NCBI GenBank assembly: GCA_002368605.1
Contig: DFEB01000018.1
Coordinates: 1-54,513, forward strand
DNA: 54,513 nt
Direction of reading: 5' to 3'
Source of the DNA: Treponema sp. UBA3813
Lineage (GTDB): Bacteria > Spirochaetota > Spirochaetia > Treponematales > Treponemataceae
Every line of letters begins with the position of its first letter. Within the stretch, counting starts at the first letter, position 1. Under the pieces are notes generated by a model. The model worked only from the letters and a program-made list of their open reading frames with translations. It searched no databases and was not told the origin of the DNA. Of this stretch, positions 6,576 to 14,150 are shown one piece after another. Made by a program: the position numbers and the translations under genes.

Positions 6576-7040
6576 TTAATCAGATTTATATCTTTCAATA
6601 AAAAGTTTTCTAGTATTTTTTAAATCTGCTAAATATATTCTCCTGTCATCAAATGTCCAAACAAAAACCTCAGTTTTTTCTTGAGTATAAAAATCATCGG
6701 GCAATAATATTTTTTCTATTTTCATTTGAGATTTTTTATTTAGTATAGATTTTATTATATTATTAACTCTGTCAGAATTGAAAAATAGAATAATATAAAA
6801 ATTTTTATTAACTGAAAAACCTTGAATTTCAATCTTATCTATTAGAATTCTTTTTTCAGGACATTCTTCAAATTTTTTTTTATATCTGAATCCTAATTCA
6901 TAAAAATCATGATTTATAGAATTTGCATTTTCAAAATTATAATCAAAAAATAAAATCTTTTTATAATTATCAAATATATAAAAATAGGATATAATTAGAA
7001 AAAAAAATAATATAAAAATCAAGACAATAATTCTTTTCAT
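6576..7040 (-). CDS. Membrane-anchored protein, possible orphan immunity protein
   Basis: 154 residues from the ATG at 7040, which has GGA seven bases upstream; an ATG at 7052 is also possible. One N-terminal membrane segment (about 5-24), then a charged domain with FRYKKKFEECPEKR and FVWTFDDRRIYLADL. Very AT-rich, with runs of A and T unlike the flagellar genes. It follows a type-2 leader with no Rhs tip between, so it is either an immunity gene that has lost its toxin or stand-alone cargo. No family recognised. Confidence 0.5.
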   Translation of the reverse strand: MKRIIVLIFILFFFLIISYFYIFDNYKKILFFDYNFENANSINHDFYELGFRYKKKFEECPEKRILIDKIEIQGFSVNKNFYIILFFNSDRVNNIIKSILNKKSQMKIEKILLPDDFYTQEKTEVFVWTFDDRRIYLADLKNTRKLFIERYKSD

Positions 7041-7109
7041 TTTACATTCCATAAAAATTGATAGTGTAGAATTTTCTCTCTGCGTTTCTCATTTTTGCCC
7101 CATTATATC

Positions 7110-7174
7110 ATATTTTCTTGCAAAATCCCGGACTTTTTCCTGTTGTGCTGCCCCAACTCCCACAAACGCCTATT
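7110..7174 (-). repeat. Type-2 cassette leader repeat, copy 2
   Basis: Identical over 65 bp to 5335-5399. Downstream on the minus strand comes TGATATAATGGGGCAAAAATGA, again a TGnTATAAT. Compared with type 1, one base is missing just before the ATG, which breaks the leader reading frame. Confidence 0.8.
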
Positions 7175-7203
7175 GTTGTGACTAAGACAGGGCGAAAATT
7201 CCA

Positions 7204-7233
7204 CTATACGGTGGGAATCAGGAAAGGCTATAC
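7204..7233 (-). repeat. Inter-cassette GTATAG pair, copy 3
   Basis: GTATAG at 7228-7233 and 7204-7209 (minus strand), period 24 bp. The TAG of the first hexamer is the stop codon of the membrane protein at 7228-7593. Confidence 0.6.
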
Positions 7234-7593
7234 ATCAAATTTTTCAGTTTTCTTTTTTTGTTTTATATCCATAATCAAAAACAAATTGTTAAGAATGACC
7301 AAAGGTAAAAAAGAGAAAATATCAATAAGAATGAACGCAGATTCTCCGAGTTTCTTCTGACTCAAAATAAAAAGCAAAACAGCATCACTAATATAGAGTA
7401 AATTAACAATGATTTCAGTTATAATACTAAATAAAATAGGATAATGCTTTGAAAAAATAAATATGTATGTGCATAAGAACATAAGAAGTAAACAATAAAC
7501 TATTTTATTGTTTAACAGAAAATTGAAATTAATAATAAAATCAAACAATGCATAAATTACAGCAAAAATGCAAACTTTTAGATAATAATTCAC
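7228..7593 (-). CDS. Four-helix membrane protein, candidate immunity protein
   Basis: 121 residues with about four hydrophobic helices (5-25, 28-48, 52-75, 84-108) and a short lysine-rich cytoplasmic tail. It starts four bases after the stop of the Rhs tip at 7598; the AAGGTAGTTCC upstream provides a weak ribosome-binding site. The stop codon falls in the inter-cassette GTATAG element. Very AT-rich. Likely the cognate immunity protein by position; an integral membrane immunity protein suggests a toxin met at the inner membrane or periplasm. Confidence 0.6.
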   Translation of the reverse strand: MNYYLKVCIFAVIYALFDFIINFNFLLNNKIVYCLLLMFLCTYIFIFSKHYPILFSIITEIIVNLLYISDAVLLFILSQKKLGESAFILIDIFSFLPLVILNNLFLIMDIKQKKKTEKFDV

Positions 7594-7597
7594 GGAA

Positions 7598-8212
7598 CTA
7601 CCTTCCTTGATAAAAAGCAGGCGCAGTATTCAGTAGGAAACTGAAATACGGCTTTTGAGGAACATTTCTCGGTAATTTGTAATCTGGTAATGAAATAGCT
7701 AATGTGTTGAAAAGTGCGGTGTTACAATTTTCCCGATTTTTCATATTTGAACGATGATCCATAAAATAATATTTTGTTTCTGAATTTATAGAATTTATTA
7801 TATTGTTCAATGTAGTTTTTATATCAATTACTTCATTTGGAACAATTAATTTCATATCATAACCATTTTTTCCACTAAGCATTTCCTCGTACCCTGCTCT
7901 ATCTGTAGGAGTATTGATAGCCCAAGCACCTTTTGATAACGGAAGAAAATCAACGGTTCCATTAAAGCTTAATGTGTAATCAGTATCATTTTCTTTGTCT
8001 TTTATTATATATAAACTATGAACTTTTATAGGACCTCTATTACCTCTAACTATTGCTGCCCTTTGATATACCGAAATTTCATAATTTTCAGGATTGTTAA
8101 TAATTTTTTGCAAAAAGTTCGGGATTTTAGATTCTTCATCTAACATTTCTTTTTCACTTTTTCCGTCCGGGTCTGTATACTTGACAGGATTGTTTGCGGC
8201 ATAGGCAAACAA
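7598..8212 (-). CDS. Orphan Rhs tip, possible permuted-papain-like cysteine hydrolase
   Basis: 204 residues from a TTG at 8212 that is the Leu of NGNLFAYAANNPVKYTDPDG; an in-frame TAG lies four codons upstream, so the Rhs core is cut right at its end. The tip (18-204) has VH65SLYII in a strand, then YYFMDHRSNMKNREN-C163-NTALFNTL. A His-strand followed later by an NCN/NC motif is the order seen in circularly permuted papain-like folds (PPPDE, LRAT/YiiX-like). This is motif reading only. No signal peptide. A downstream four-helix membrane protein is the likely immunity partner. An AAGGAGG about 35 bp upstream is not placed to serve this start. Confidence 0.5.
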   Translation of the reverse strand: MFAYAANNPVKYTDPDGKSEKEMLDEESKIPNFLQKIINNPENYEISVYQRAAIVRGNRGPIKVHSLYIIKDKENDTDYTLSFNGTVDFLPLSKGAWAINTPTDRAGYEEMLSGKNGYDMKLIVPNEVIDIKTTLNNIINSINSETKYYFMDHRSNMKNRENCNTALFNTLAISLPDYKLPRNVPQKPYFSFLLNTAPAFYQGR

Positions 8213-8414
8213 ATTGCCATTTGTCTAACGAAACGCCCCTGTTTGCCTCCTTGAAGACTATTGTAGCACGGAAATCGGGATAAATCATCACTCCTCGCAA
8301 AATTTTCGGCAGGAAATCGGGGAATCCCGCACGAAATTCTGCCGAATTCCCCGCCCAGCCTCAGCAAGGCTGACAAATCCCAATTTGTGGGAAGTAGTAG
8401 GGAGAAAAATTCCA

Positions 8415-8444
8415 CTATACGGTGAGATTTGGGAAAGGCTATAC
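8415..8444 (-). repeat. Inter-cassette GTATAG pair, copy 4
   Basis: GTATAG at 8439-8444 and 8415-8420 (minus strand), period 24 bp, immediately after the lipoprotein stop at 8452. Confidence 0.6.
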
Positions 8445-8451
8445 AAATCAT

Positions 8452-9003
8452 TTAATATCTGTATTGAACAATTCCTTTTTTAACTTCTTTAACCGCCGTT
8501 GCTTTCAAATTTTTTGTTATTTTAACTCCGTTACTAGTCACAGTTGCATTTAGTGTTACCGAAATTTGCCGAACCGTTTGAAGTTCATACGCATATTCTG
8601 TTTCAAAATATCCGAAATAAGATTCTTTATTTGGATAACTTGCTTGATTAATTGCGACCTCCACTGGCAAAGGATTTTCTACACAAACTTTTTCGCCATC
8701 AAACTCCATCGATATAGAATTTATAGTTATTATTGTATTGTATTGAAGTGATTCAAATACAAGACTTATTGAATATGGAGACTTTGTGCTGTACATTGTA
8801 TCTTCTATTCCATTTGAAACAAAATAAAAAAATACATTTCCAATTATGCAATCAGAATTTTCACTATTTATTTCTATGCTTCCTGTTTTTACACGATTTT
8901 CCAATGAACAACTACAAAACTTAGTCGTTTTCCATGGCCCTATAGAACAACTCGTAATGGTAAATGACAGTAAAATAATGAAATAAATCTTAATGATGCT
9001 CAT
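8452..9003 (-). CDS. Lipoprotein, candidate immunity protein
   Basis: 183 residues from ATG 9003, which has GGAG seven bases upstream; longer in-frame starts lie inside the upstream gene. The signal peptide ends in lipobox ITSC, so it should be membrane-anchored outside the cytoplasm. The mature part is beta-rich (ISLVFESLQYNTIITINSISM, VTLNATVTSNGVKITKNLKAT). It overlaps the preceding tip fragment by 14 bp. No family recognised. Confidence 0.6.
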   Translation of the reverse strand: MSIIKIYFIILLSFTITSCSIGPWKTTKFCSCSLENRVKTGSIEINSENSDCIIGNVFFYFVSNGIEDTMYSTKSPYSISLVFESLQYNTIITINSISMEFDGEKVCVENPLPVEVAINQASYPNKESYFGYFETEYAYELQTVRQISVTLNATVTSNGVKITKNLKATAVKEVKKGIVQYRY

Positions 9004-9376
9004 AATATTGCTCCATTGCTTTGTTTCTACCTTCCTCAGCTTTTTGTGCCCTGAATTTTGCCGCTTCATCTTTTGTAGCATTTACATTCCCTTGATAAGT
9101 ACCTGTTATGCGTTCCCAAGTAGTTGTAGGATCATCAGGAGAATTTCCCCACCGATAATAAGGTAACATATCCTGAAAAAAGTGACCTATAGGATCTGTA
9201 TTTGGATCTGTTCTATTGTAAGTTCCCTGATTTACAGGGTCAATAATTTTTTGATCTGTTTCTCGGTTATAAACAGTTTCATTTTTTCCATCCAAACTTA
9301 CAAATTTATCATTTAAACTGGGGTCATAATCATTTGCGGTACCTTGTTCATGATAACTATCTTTTCCTTCAGACAT
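8990..9376 (-). CDS. Detached polymorphic-toxin C-terminal fragment
   Basis: 128 residues, polar, no signal or membrane segment. The middle (KIIDPVNQGTYN, DPNTDPIGHFFQDMLPYYRW, GN) resembles a conserved tail found at the C-terminus of polymorphic toxins, as I recall it; the exact family cannot be confirmed here. Unlike the other tips it has no Rhs core motif and starts at an ATG directly after the 180-bp duplicated segment. The C-terminus is followed, with 14 bp overlap, by a lipoprotein gene, giving the usual toxin-immunity order. It may be a truncated tip that acquired a new 5' end through the duplication. Confidence 0.45.
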   Translation of the reverse strand: MSEGKDSYHEQGTANDYDPSLNDKFVSLDGKNETVYNRETDQKIIDPVNQGTYNRTDPNTDPIGHFFQDMLPYYRWGNSPDDPTTTWERITGTYQGNVNATKDEAAKFRAQKAEEGRNKAMEQYYEHH

Positions 9377-9395
9377 TTTTATTGCTTTTCCACTT

Positions 9396-9575
9396 AATTA
9401 TTATATTATCAGAGTGATTCATCTGCCTAGTGCAGAAGGAGTTAAGGGGTCGAGCAACAATCGATGCCCTTTTTTTTATGCCCACGGAAATTTCTCTCCT
9501 TTCTTATACATTTCCTCAAAATACTCCACATTTCTTTCAAACACATAGAATGATGTCGCGATGAAGAATTTCTTT
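9396..9575. repeat. 180-bp segmental duplication, copy 2
   Basis: Copy of 3945-4124 with one visible mismatch. It sits between the flagellar operon terminator and the right-most toxin fragment and marks the right edge of the cassette array. Confidence 0.9.
9476..9575 (-). pseudogene. Truncated copy of the 170-aa gene's 3' end
   Basis: Encodes only the last 33 residues (KKFFIATSFYVFERNVEYFE onward to the stop) of the protein at 4025-4537, with no start. It is a by-product of the 180-bp duplication. Confidence 0.75.
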
Positions 9576-9663
9576 TTCGGGCAAGCGAGCCGCCGTCACG
9601 GAAGGGCTTGTGATTCTGGGCGCGGTGTTTACGGGGGCGATGATGTACAAAATGAGGGAGTGA
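9574..9663 (+). pseudogene. Possible 3' remnant of a gene on the plus strand
   Basis: From the end of the duplicated segment to the TGA at 9661 the plus strand reads FSGKRAAVTEGLVILGAVFTGAMMYKMRE, a plausible end of a small membrane protein that lacks any beginning. GC content is higher than in the cassettes. It may be what remains of a gene cut by the rearrangement. Short, so a chance reading is possible. Confidence 0.25.
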
Positions 9664-9665
9664 AT

Positions 9666-9708
9666 ATATAAAAAAAAGCATCTGTCGAATGTTTTTTGAC
9701 AGATGCTT
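9666..9708 (-). terminator. Intrinsic terminator of the flagellar operon
   Basis: On the minus strand an 11-bp perfect stem (AAGCATCTGTC with GACAGATGCTT, 9698-9708 and 9676-9686) encloses an 11-base loop and is followed by a run of Ts. It lies 22 bp after the fliY stop and separates flagellar transcription from the cassette array. Confidence 0.9.
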
Positions 9709-9729
9709 GAAAGAATTCGTAATTTTTGG

Positions 9730-10902
9730 CTAGTGCAGATCGCTCACGCGCTCCATGGGCGAGAGAATCTCGGTGACACGGACGCCGAAGTTTTCGTCGA
9801 TGACCACGACCTCGCCCTTCGCGATTGGCTTGTGGTTCACGAGAATATCGACAGGCTCACCGGCCAGCTTATCAAGCTCGATGATTGTACCTTCGCCCAT
9901 TCCCAAGATGTCCTTGATTTGCTTTTTGGTGCGGCCAAGCTCTACGGTCATCTCCATGTTTACATCCATGATAAGACCGATATTGCCCTGCTCCTGCGTT
10001 GTAGGACCGCCTGTAAGATTCGGGTATTGAACCGACTGTACATTTGGAACGCCCATTCCCATAGGCATTCCTCCCATTTGCATAGCACCACCCATAGGCA
10101 TTCCCATACCCATGCCTCCCATCATCGGCTGCTGCTGGAAGCCGCCCATCTGAGCCTGAGCCATACCGCCCATGGGCATTCCACCCATCTGAGGTTGACC
10201 GCCAGCAAGATTAGCCATTGAAGCCATATCTGCGGCATTAAGAGTTCCGCCAGCTGCGGGAGCCGGATCTGGAGAACCACCACCAAGTGCACGGGCAATC
10301 CCCTCTGCCACATCGCTAGAGACAGCTTCCCATAAATTGTATGTCTGACCATCAAGTGAAAGCGGGTATGTAAACAAGGCGAAAGTTCCCTGAGGAATTC
10401 GAACCATTGCTTTTGGCACATGAACTGCCTCCGGAGGATTTGAAGCAAGTCCCGCGATAGAACTCAAGTCGGTAATTTCTGAACCTGTGTGAGTTGAGAT
10501 AAACTCACCGATTACAGAAAGTGCCATATCATCAAGTTCTGCATTATCTTCTTTATTGACAAGGCTCGTAATTTTCTGCGCAAATTCTGGAGCAAGGAGC
10601 ACGAGGTGGTCACCCTTGAGGCCTGCATTAAAATCAGCCATTACAGCAACCACCATTTCCGGCAATTTTGCAAGCAGCTGATCACGATCCATCGCCTCAA
10701 CTGAAGGCGCGCCGATTTCGAATGACGCTCCTGTCATGCCGTTCAGGTTTGCAACAGCCTTGTCTTTCAGGCCCTCTGCAAATTTCGTAAGCGTAGCTGT
10801 ATCGACATTCACATTGGAAGATGGACCTGATGAAAGACCTCCAACATCAACGCCTGACAACAATGCGTCAATTTCGCTCTGTGATATTGTTCCATCACTC
10901 AT
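9730..10902 (-). CDS. fliY: Flagellar motor switch phosphatase/switch protein FliY
   Basis: 390 residues from ATG 10902, chosen because AGGAG lies nine to ten bases upstream and it overlaps the fliM stop as ATGAGTGA. The N-terminal ISQSEIDALLSG is the conserved FliM/FliY start motif that binds CheY-P in relatives; residues about 45-200 resemble a CheC-like domain; the C-terminal 85 residues are the SpoA/FliN domain (MDVNMEMTVELGRTKKQIKD, VVIDENFGVRVTEIL). Between them is an unusual Met/Gly/Gln-rich linker of about 60 residues (repeated GGMPMG and MGMGMPMGG). It forms the C-ring with FliM and FliG at the cytoplasmic base of the motor. It is the last gene of this operon here. Confidence 0.95.
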   Translation of the reverse strand: MSDGTISQSEIDALLSGVDVGGLSSGPSSNVNVDTATLTKFAEGLKDKAVANLNGMTGASFEIGAPSVEAMDRDQLLAKLPEMVVAVMADFNAGLKGDHLVLLAPEFAQKITSLVNKEDNAELDDMALSVIGEFISTHTGSEITDLSSIAGLASNPPEAVHVPKAMVRIPQGTFALFTYPLSLDGQTYNLWEAVSSDVAEGIARALGGGSPDPAPAAGGTLNAADMASMANLAGGQPQMGGMPMGGMAQAQMGGFQQQPMMGGMGMGMPMGGAMQMGGMPMGMGVPNVQSVQYPNLTGGPTTQEQGNIGLIMDVNMEMTVELGRTKKQIKDILGMGEGTIIELDKLAGEPVDILVNHKPIAKGEVVVIDENFGVRVTEILSPMERVSDLH

Positions 10903-11929
10903 AAGATTCATCTCCTTCTACTGATAATTCTTCGAATTCATCAGATTCACTCTGATCTATTTTTCCTATAACCTGAACAGCCATCTTCTTGCCGACGACA
11001 CCAGGCTGACAGTAAAATTTCTTCTCGTTTCCGACACTCAAGGTAAGCGGATCGCCCACACGAACAGTAGAAAGGCGCACGACATCACCTGCCCGCAAAG
11101 CCAAAACTTCACGAATCGGAAGATTTATTGTGCCGATTTCAGCGACCACATCCATGTTGACATCAGAAAGCTTTTCTTTGAGAGTGCCAAGATATTGGGT
11201 AGTTGAGCTTCGTCGGACAGAACTGAACCAGAACTGTGACGAAAGTTTTGAAACAATCGGCTCAATGGTGAGGTAAGGGATACAGAAGTTCATCATACCC
11301 TCTTCTTCACCGATTTTTGTTTCCAAGGTTACCAAAACGACCATTTCTGACGGAGGAACAATTGAAGCGAACTGCGGGTTAGTCTCAATCTGTCCCAATC
11401 GAGGACGAAGGTCAATGACCTGAGTCCAAGCCTCGCGCATATTCGCCAGGATTCGCACGATAATGCCTTCCATAACGGACTGCTCAATATCGGTCAAATC
11501 ACGGCTGACTTTCGCTCCCTGACCTGTACCACCGAACAAGCGGTCGATAACGCTGAATGTAATGGCCGGGTCAATCTCAAGAACAGCGTTACCCTTGAGA
11601 GGATCCATGTTGATAACGGCCAGCGTGGTTGGAGTCGGAATCGAGCGGACAAACTCTTCGTAAGTGAGCTGGTCAACCGAAGCGACATGGACATGAACCA
11701 ATGAGCGCAACTGTGCTGAGAGACTTGTTGTTGTAAGACGCGCGAATGTTTCGTGCATAATCTGCACGGTACGAATTTGTTCCTTTGAGAACTTATCCGG
11801 ACGCTTAAAATCGTAAATCTTAATCTTTCGCGTGTCACTGACCGGCTTAAAATCATCTGCCCCGGAATCACCAGAAGAGATGGCTTGAAGCAATTGGTCA
11901 ATTTCATCCTGTGACAGAACCTCGTTCAT
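10895..11929 (-). CDS. fliM: Flagellar motor switch protein FliM
   Basis: 344 residues, the usual FliM length. The N-terminal VLSQDEIDQLLQAI is the CheY-P binding motif; the central CheC-like domain contains the family segment LRSLVHVHVASVDQLTYEEF; the C-terminal SpoA domain (VVAEIGTINLPIREVLALRA) pairs with FliY/FliN. It sits in the C-ring and couples chemotaxis signals to rotation direction. Start ATG 11929 follows a GGAAGG about nine bases upstream. Overlaps fliY by eight bases. Confidence 0.97.
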   Translation of the reverse strand: MNEVLSQDEIDQLLQAISSGDSGADDFKPVSDTRKIKIYDFKRPDKFSKEQIRTVQIMHETFARLTTTSLSAQLRSLVHVHVASVDQLTYEEFVRSIPTPTTLAVINMDPLKGNAVLEIDPAITFSVIDRLFGGTGQGAKVSRDLTDIEQSVMEGIIVRILANMREAWTQVIDLRPRLGQIETNPQFASIVPPSEMVVLVTLETKIGEEEGMMNFCIPYLTIEPIVSKLSSQFWFSSVRRSSTTQYLGTLKEKLSDVNMDVVAEIGTINLPIREVLALRAGDVVRLSTVRVGDPLTLSVGNEKKFYCQPGVVGKKMAVQVIGKIDQSESDEFEELSVEGDESYE

Positions 11930-11968
11930 GTCTTTCCTTCCACCTTTTTATAGCGAACTCACTCTATG

Positions 11969-12520
11969 CTACTGCTGGATGACATCCATCTGCATAAAGC
12001 GAACATCTTTGATTTTTGAAGAACTCAAAATACTGTCGTTAATAGCGTTGCGAATCTCGATTTTGAGGTTCTCTTCGTTTTGAGGACGCAATTCCTCTGC
12101 TGTCTTCTGAGTAAAGTATCGGCGCAAAAAGTCTTTAAGTTCAACAGTTCTCTGAGTGATTTCTGTTGATGTAGCTTTATCTTCCTTTTTGTAGCCGAGA
12201 ACGACATCTACGCGGACAGAAGCAGGATTAGCTTCCATTGTGCGTGTCTGAATCAATCCCAGAGAGGTGTACCAGTCAAGGATTTCTTTTGAAGCCGTAT
12301 ATTCTTCAGTCATAGGAATTGCCGCACTTGTTCCAGTATTGTTGCCACCCACTATTTTCATTGTGATAACAACAACAGTAACAATCAAAATGACCGCAGC
12401 AAGACCAATCGCGACCCATTTTAAAAGACCTGGAATAAGGAGACCCTTCCCGCCTTTTGAAGGAGCGGCACCTGCGTCTCCGCCGTCATCCAATCCTAAA
12501 CCTTCATCTTCGTCTGCCAT
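11969..12520 (-). CDS. fliL: Flagellar basal-body-associated protein FliL
   Basis: 183 residues. An acidic, glycine-rich cytoplasmic N-terminus (DEDEGLGLDDGGD), one membrane segment (about 28-55), and a periplasmic FliL domain with TVELKDFLRRYFTQKTAEEL and a C-terminal SSSKIKDVRFMQMDVIQQ. FliL surrounds the stator and supports torque. Located between motB and fliM, the standard spirochaete order. Confidence 0.93.
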   Translation of the reverse strand: MADEDEGLGLDDGGDAGAAPSKGGKGLLIPGLLKWVAIGLAAVILIVTVVVITMKIVGGNNTGTSAAIPMTEEYTASKEILDWYTSLGLIQTRTMEANPASVRVDVVLGYKKEDKATSTEITQRTVELKDFLRRYFTQKTAEELRPQNEENLKIEIRNAINDSILSSSKIKDVRFMQMDVIQQ

Positions 12521-12554
12521 ATAAAACTCCTTATCCTAGCAAAAAATGCTATCA

Positions 12555-13319
12555 TTAAAAATGGCCTTCATCAAGAATGATGATGTCCACGCGGCGGTTA
12601 TACGCCTGACCTTCTTTTGTTTCATTAGAAAACATCGGTCGAGTATCTGCATAACCGGCGATTGAGAATTGTTGCTCATCAACGCCAAAGTCAGCAAGAT
12701 AATGAAGCACATTTGCAGCACGCGTCGTTGACAGTTCCCAGTTTGACGGATAGCCAACATTGTTTCCGTTTTCATCAAGAATAACTGGCACAGGCGTACT
12801 GTCTGTATGTCCCTCTATTCTAAATCTTCGGTTTTTTAATTCCGAATCTTGAAAAAATTTCGATAATTTAAGAAGAATATCACGAGTTTCGTCAATATTA
12901 AGAACCGCGCTCCCCTGCTCAAAGAAAACATCTGAAGCGAGAGAAATAACAAGCCCCCGCTCATCGCTGGAAAGCGTAATCTTCGCTGATTTTACCTCTG
13001 GGGCAAAAAGGCTGACAGCCTTCTTTTTTGCGACAGAAAGAGATCTTCCTTTTTCAGCAGAGGGAAGAGACGAGATTGAGTTTCCCAAATCGGCAAGTTT
13101 TCCGGCAGACAGAGACTGACCGCCCGACGTCACAGGGGCCTCAATCGATTCTGTAACGATATTAAGGGAGTCCTGAATCTGCGCCAATGCCGCCGTATCG
13201 ACTTCAGAAGGGTCATACAACATGACGAAGAAGCAGAGCATGAGAGTAATCATGTCACCGTAAGTACCTTGCCAGGCGGTTGACGGTTTATCCGGTTCTT
13301 TTTTTTCTTTTTTTGCCAT
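12555..13319 (-). CDS. motB: Flagellar motor stator protein MotB
   Basis: 254 residues. One transmembrane helix with the proton-binding Asp22 in [16 protein letters not shown], a plug/linker region, and an OmpA-like peptidoglycan-binding domain ([37 protein letters not shown]). It anchors the stator to the cell wall and, with MotA, carries the ion flow driving rotation. It follows motA by 25 bp. Confidence 0.97.
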   Translation of the reverse strand: MAKKEKKEPDKPSTAWQGTYGDMITLMLCFFVMLYDPSEVDTAALAQIQDSLNIVTESIEAPVTSGGQSLSAGKLADLGNSISSLPSAEKGRSLSVAKKKAVSLFAPEVKSAKITLSSDERGLVISLASDVFFEQGSAVLNIDETRDILLKLSKFFQDSELKNRRFRIEGHTDSTPVPVILDENGNNVGYPSNWELSTTRAANVLHYLADFGVDEQQFSIAGYADTRPMFSNETKEGQAYNRRVDIIILDEGHF

Positions 13320-13344
13320 TATACTTTAGCCTTTTTGAAGAACA

Positions 13345-14127
13345 TTAGTCTTTAAGGACATCCGGTTCGATAATCTTGCGTGTTTTCGGATCAAGGTAAG
13401 TGAGGAGTTTCATCGCAAGGATTCGAGGGTTATCACCAGCCTGTATTGAGAGAACACCCTCAATGACCATTTCCATAGTTGACATTTCGGCTGCATTCTG
13501 GGCAGAGAGCTTGTTGGCGAACGGAGCTACGAGCCAGTTAGCCAGCATAGAACCGTACAAGGTCGTAATCAAAGCGACAGCCATGTTCGGACCAAGGGAG
13601 CTTTTATCTTCCAAGTTGTTCAACATACCAATAAGACCGATAACCGTACCCAACATTCCGAAACCAGGACCGTAACCTGCCCAAGCGTTGATAACGCCAA
13701 TCCATGACATGTGGCGGGCCTCTGCCGCGCTCATCTCGTTTTCCATAATCGCACGAATGACATTTCCGTCAGTGCCATCGACTACCATACGCAGGCCTTC
13801 TTTCATAAATGGACTGTCAAGATCATCAAGACCTTCTTCCAAAGCAAGGATACCTTCACGGCGGGCCTTTTCGGAGAGTGCAACCATATTCTGAATCAGC
13901 GTTTTTTCACCGTAATCATGAGTCTTGAGTGCCCTGCCCATGATTTTGAACAAACCGAGAGCCTGTTTCAGAGGCGCAACGATGAACAATGCGGCATAAG
14001 AACCACCGACCGTAACGAATACAGACGGAATATCGACGATACCACCGATTGAACCACCAGAAGTGACAACACCAAGACCGATAGCAACCGTACCACCAAT
14101 AAGACCAATTATTGTAGCTATATCCAT
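13345..14127 (-). CDS. motA: Flagellar motor stator protein MotA
   Basis: 260 residues with four predicted membrane segments (about 3-20, 32-52, 150-172, 182-203) and a large cytoplasmic loop containing EKARREGILALEEGLDDLDS and FMKEGLRMVVDG, typical of MotA. The conserved WIGVINAWAGYGPGFGMLGT lies at the third helix. Forms the ion channel with MotB. A good ribosome-binding site (GAGGAGAAAAGC) precedes the ATG. Confidence 0.97.
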   Translation of the reverse strand: MDIATIIGLIGGTVAIGLGVVTSGGSIGGIVDIPSVFVTVGGSYAALFIVAPLKQALGLFKIMGRALKTHDYGEKTLIQNMVALSEKARREGILALEEGLDDLDSPFMKEGLRMVVDGTDGNVIRAIMENEMSAAEARHMSWIGVINAWAGYGPGFGMLGTVIGLIGMLNNLEDKSSLGPNMAVALITTLYGSMLANWLVAPFANKLSAQNAAEMSTMEMVIEGVLSIQAGDNPRILAMKLLTYLDPKTRKIIEPDVLKD

Positions 14128-14150
14128 GCTTTTCTCCTCATTTCCTACTT

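Noticed and set aside
8140-8451. 103-residue minus-strand frame overlapping the 8212 tip start, with a good AAGGAGG inside
   Set aside because: It reads the Rhs core end in the wrong frame (ICLPMPQTILSSIQTRT) and has no protein-like character.
1-9575. Insertion sequence or prophage as the source of the repeats
   Set aside because: No transposase, integrase or phage structural gene is visible, and the repeats lack terminal inverted repeats with target duplications.
1-9575. CRISPR array
   Set aside because: Repeats are long, coding and far apart; there are no short regularly spaced repeats and no cas genes.
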